Assembly: GCA_018399915.1 (NCBI GenBank)
Contig: JAGYNW010000024.1
Span: 1 to 15,120 of the forward strand
Origin: Candidatus Omnitrophota bacterium
GTDB taxonomy: Bacteria; Omnitrophota; Gorgyraeia; Zapsychrales; Zapsychraceae
Length of the DNA: 15,120 bases
Direction: 5' to 3'
Part shown: positions 14,301 through 15,120 of the stretch, in pieces
How positions within the stretch are numbered: the first letter of the stretch is position 1
How the letters are laid out: every line of letters starts with the position of its first letter
Made by a program: the position numbers and the translations under genes
Notes under the pieces: generated by a model
The model's database searches: none
Seen by the model: the letters and a program-made list of their open reading frames with translations, nothing else
Told to the model about the DNA's origin: nothing

Positions 14301-15120
14301 AAGATCCGAAAGCCAGGGTTCAGCAAATGATCGCGAAATGGAAAGCCTGGTCTCCCGCCGGGGATGTAACCCATCCGCGTGAGATTATAAGGGATAAGAA
14401 TGAGCTTTTTGCGGCTGTTTTGGCGCGCGTAGTGCCGGCGGCTATCATTCCTATGGTTTTTGGGGATAAGGTTCAGGATGCCTTAGTTTCCGAGGCGTTG
14501 GGGTTCGTTGGTATAGCGGAGGTGGATAATCCCGGGTTAGGTTCAGATCTGATTGTGGGCAAAGAAGACTTTGTTAATGACATCGCGCAAATGCTGGAAG
14601 ATAAATACGCGGGCAAGATCATTGTGGATGAAGCGTATAAAAGGAAAATCGGTGAATATTTAGGGTATCCTTCTTCTTCTGTGGATGTTTTTTTGAGCCG
14701 GCCAAAGGCCTTTTTTCAGAATGAAAGGGATTTATTGTTGTTGGGGTGGGAGTATTTGGGCGATTTTGTGGCGCATCCGCACAATCAAAACCGTTTTTTA
14801 TCTAAGGCCTGGGCCTTAGAGGATTATCTGATTGCGGTGGACGGGGATGAAATGTTTTTAGGGCCGCGAACCCTTCCCTGGAGCCAGGATCAGATCCGGC
14901 CTGTCACCATGGATGAGATCAGGCAGATAAGCTCTGGGCCAAATACAGGCCAGGATGAAGATTCCGCCATGACATCGCAAAGCAATGTGGGTGGTATTGA
15001 TCTGGATCCCGGACAGTTAGCTATCCAGACAACCGGAGAGGGTATTGTTTGGGATACGTCTACGGATTTTAAAAACCTTTTGAACACACCTCTGAGAGGC
15101 TTTCATCCCATTATCTTAGA
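11360..15120 (+). CDS. large secreted multidomain protein with PP2C-type protein phosphatase domain (3' end outside window)
   Basis: The frame stays open from ATG 11360 to the window edge, giving at least 1253 residues. It starts with a signal peptide: basic n-region, hydrophobic IIFFTGIFFISGI, and an ARA cleavage site after about residue 31. Residues about 54-354 form a module I associate with large Omnitrophota proteins (LQFDFII, MWVNLSPYEDDRIIPEAFGQ, LMYPEGELG, GVYNYIKEEYEP, IIPRKYFSGG). Residues about 480-600 hold a P-loop-like stretch, GQGQTGKGS (504-512), then EDHTIL. Residues about 722-973 are a full PP2C (PPM) phosphatase: RVVQED (730-735), DGHGG (760-764), SGTT (810-813), GDS (832-834), LTRSLGD (889-895), SDG (923-925) and DNIT (965-968). 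The metal-binding acidic residues are present, so phosphoserine/threonine hydrolysis is likely. About 975-1190 is unrecognised; a VGGIDL tail module begins near 1203. Export of a PP2C is unusual, and targets are unknown. Confidence 0.85.
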   Translation, partial: MARATSVFHKTKIIFFTGIFFISGITPAARAQTNPDREKAGRVSVIDSLPEVGQMVSLSGSFQPSLMQGIKVFPDNPLQFDFIINLGESSLNRQQIQERSDQLIRYFLASLTIPEQDMWVNLSPYEDDRIIPEAFGQTQMGRDLLLQDYLLKQISASLMYPEGELGSAFWESVYDKAYAQYGKVELPVDSFHKVWVTPESATVFEQGQAAFIVDSRLKVMLERDYLALKHDHALGQEGKNAETEMATQILKEIIIPELQYEINNGKNFALLRQIYHCMILATWFKRNLEQNILRQVYVGKNKIAGVDVPDKSVKEKIYQQYLKSYQKGVYNYIKEEYEPHLQQIIPRKYFSGGMEMIFDVDNAMTITSDPETLSRFSREPFFIASANIVPESDDFAMTVNDSGQASATGIPVAEAKGFARRLSEIYTFSKEPLVIRYALQAVGDMSIDVAKEFQDFPDIKEWIFAMREAFPQFIPFGDRFAVSPQERPVDVLFTKDGDAIIVAGQGQTGKGSLVKALNDLGWKDSLKVGAEDHTILFYTGGHAFAATFSDLQNDVRLESSRLSDEESLLKAKFQARAFDSRDFVDVSWTYQVGRVHCLINMEKHVPPVPVLQQEVVNVLPENMIEDTSALPETVSAIIPGPSMRFQEPLKVVTISHNVSNAEKFVTMAKRVYETVTKNDLVNDESDLTQKDYFDLKPAAGAPSSQNRVRQENQTERKKVFTNASIFGPTRVVQEDEHVQVQISLKADIPHAAGKFMAVMDGHGGKRTALLVKERIVSYFKNAMLRTNGDVEAALRFLIQELHNVTKNEKSGTTLSAVYLPDDADKAYIAVIGDSPVIVREKGGRVNYSPPHNVLLSAEERREAAMRGAFYQDGYLIKENETGDFGALQLTRSLGDSFFSQELNREADIYSVDLDQKSFILVASDGVFSQDYAKLEQEKNFIVKLLAEGANAKSILDHAVRKDTRDNITALVMSSNDARSSQDPKARVQQMIAKWKAWSPAGDVTHPREIIRDKNELFAAVLARVVPAAIIPMVFGDKVQDALVSEALGFVGIAEVDNPGLGSDLIVGKEDFVNDIAQMLEDKYAGKIIVDEAYKRKIGEYLGYPSSSVDVFLSRPKAFFQNERDLLLLGWEYLGDFVAHPHNQNRFLSKAWALEDYLIAVDGDEMFLGPRTLPWSQDQIRPVTMDEIRQISSGPNTGQDEDSAMTSQSNVGGIDLDPGQLAIQTTGEGIVWDTSTDFKNLLNTPLRGFHPIIL

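Overview
The window reads as bacterial chromosome of roughly 50% G+C with short intergenic gaps. My best guess at the source is the candidate phylum Omnitrophota (formerly OP3). The main reason is the large secreted protein at the right end: its N-terminal module and its GG-I-D-L tail look like those I remember from large uncharacterised Omnitrophota proteins. This is recognition from memory, not a search, and the housekeeping genes alone would not settle the phylum.

Left part (1-2903, + strand): a probable gene tail and an intrinsic terminator, then mnmG (tRNA wobble-uridine modification enzyme), then a VTT/DedA-like membrane protein. Middle (2862-6301, - strand): a five-gene transcription unit read right to left, starting with an unrecognised four-helix membrane protein and continuing thiS-thiG-thiH-thiF. 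These genes cover sulfur carrier activation, tyrosine cleavage and thiazole synthase, i.e. the thiazole half of thiamin biosynthesis. thiF runs tail to tail into the VTT gene with a 42-bp coding overlap. A compact divergent promoter region (about 6301-6384) separates this unit from the rightward genes, and both flanking start codons lie almost at the predicted transcription starts.

Right part (6384-11236, + strand): a tiny zinc-ribbon membrane protein, leuS (leucyl-tRNA synthetase), a strong G+C-rich hairpin, then comEA and comEC, a pair that would bind DNA outside the inner membrane and pass it across as single strand. ComEC lacks the C-terminal metallo-beta-lactamase domain.

Far right (11360 to the window edge): one open frame of at least 1253 codons encoding a secreted multidomain protein. 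In order it has a signal peptide, an Omnitrophota-type N-terminal module, a possible degenerate HPr-kinase/PEPCK-like P-loop region, a complete PP2C-type protein phosphatase with its metal ligands intact, an unrecognised C-terminal region, and a tail motif that looks like a recurrent module. This exported phosphatase is the most unusual item in the window. No CRISPR array, insertion sequence, rRNA or intact tRNA was seen.
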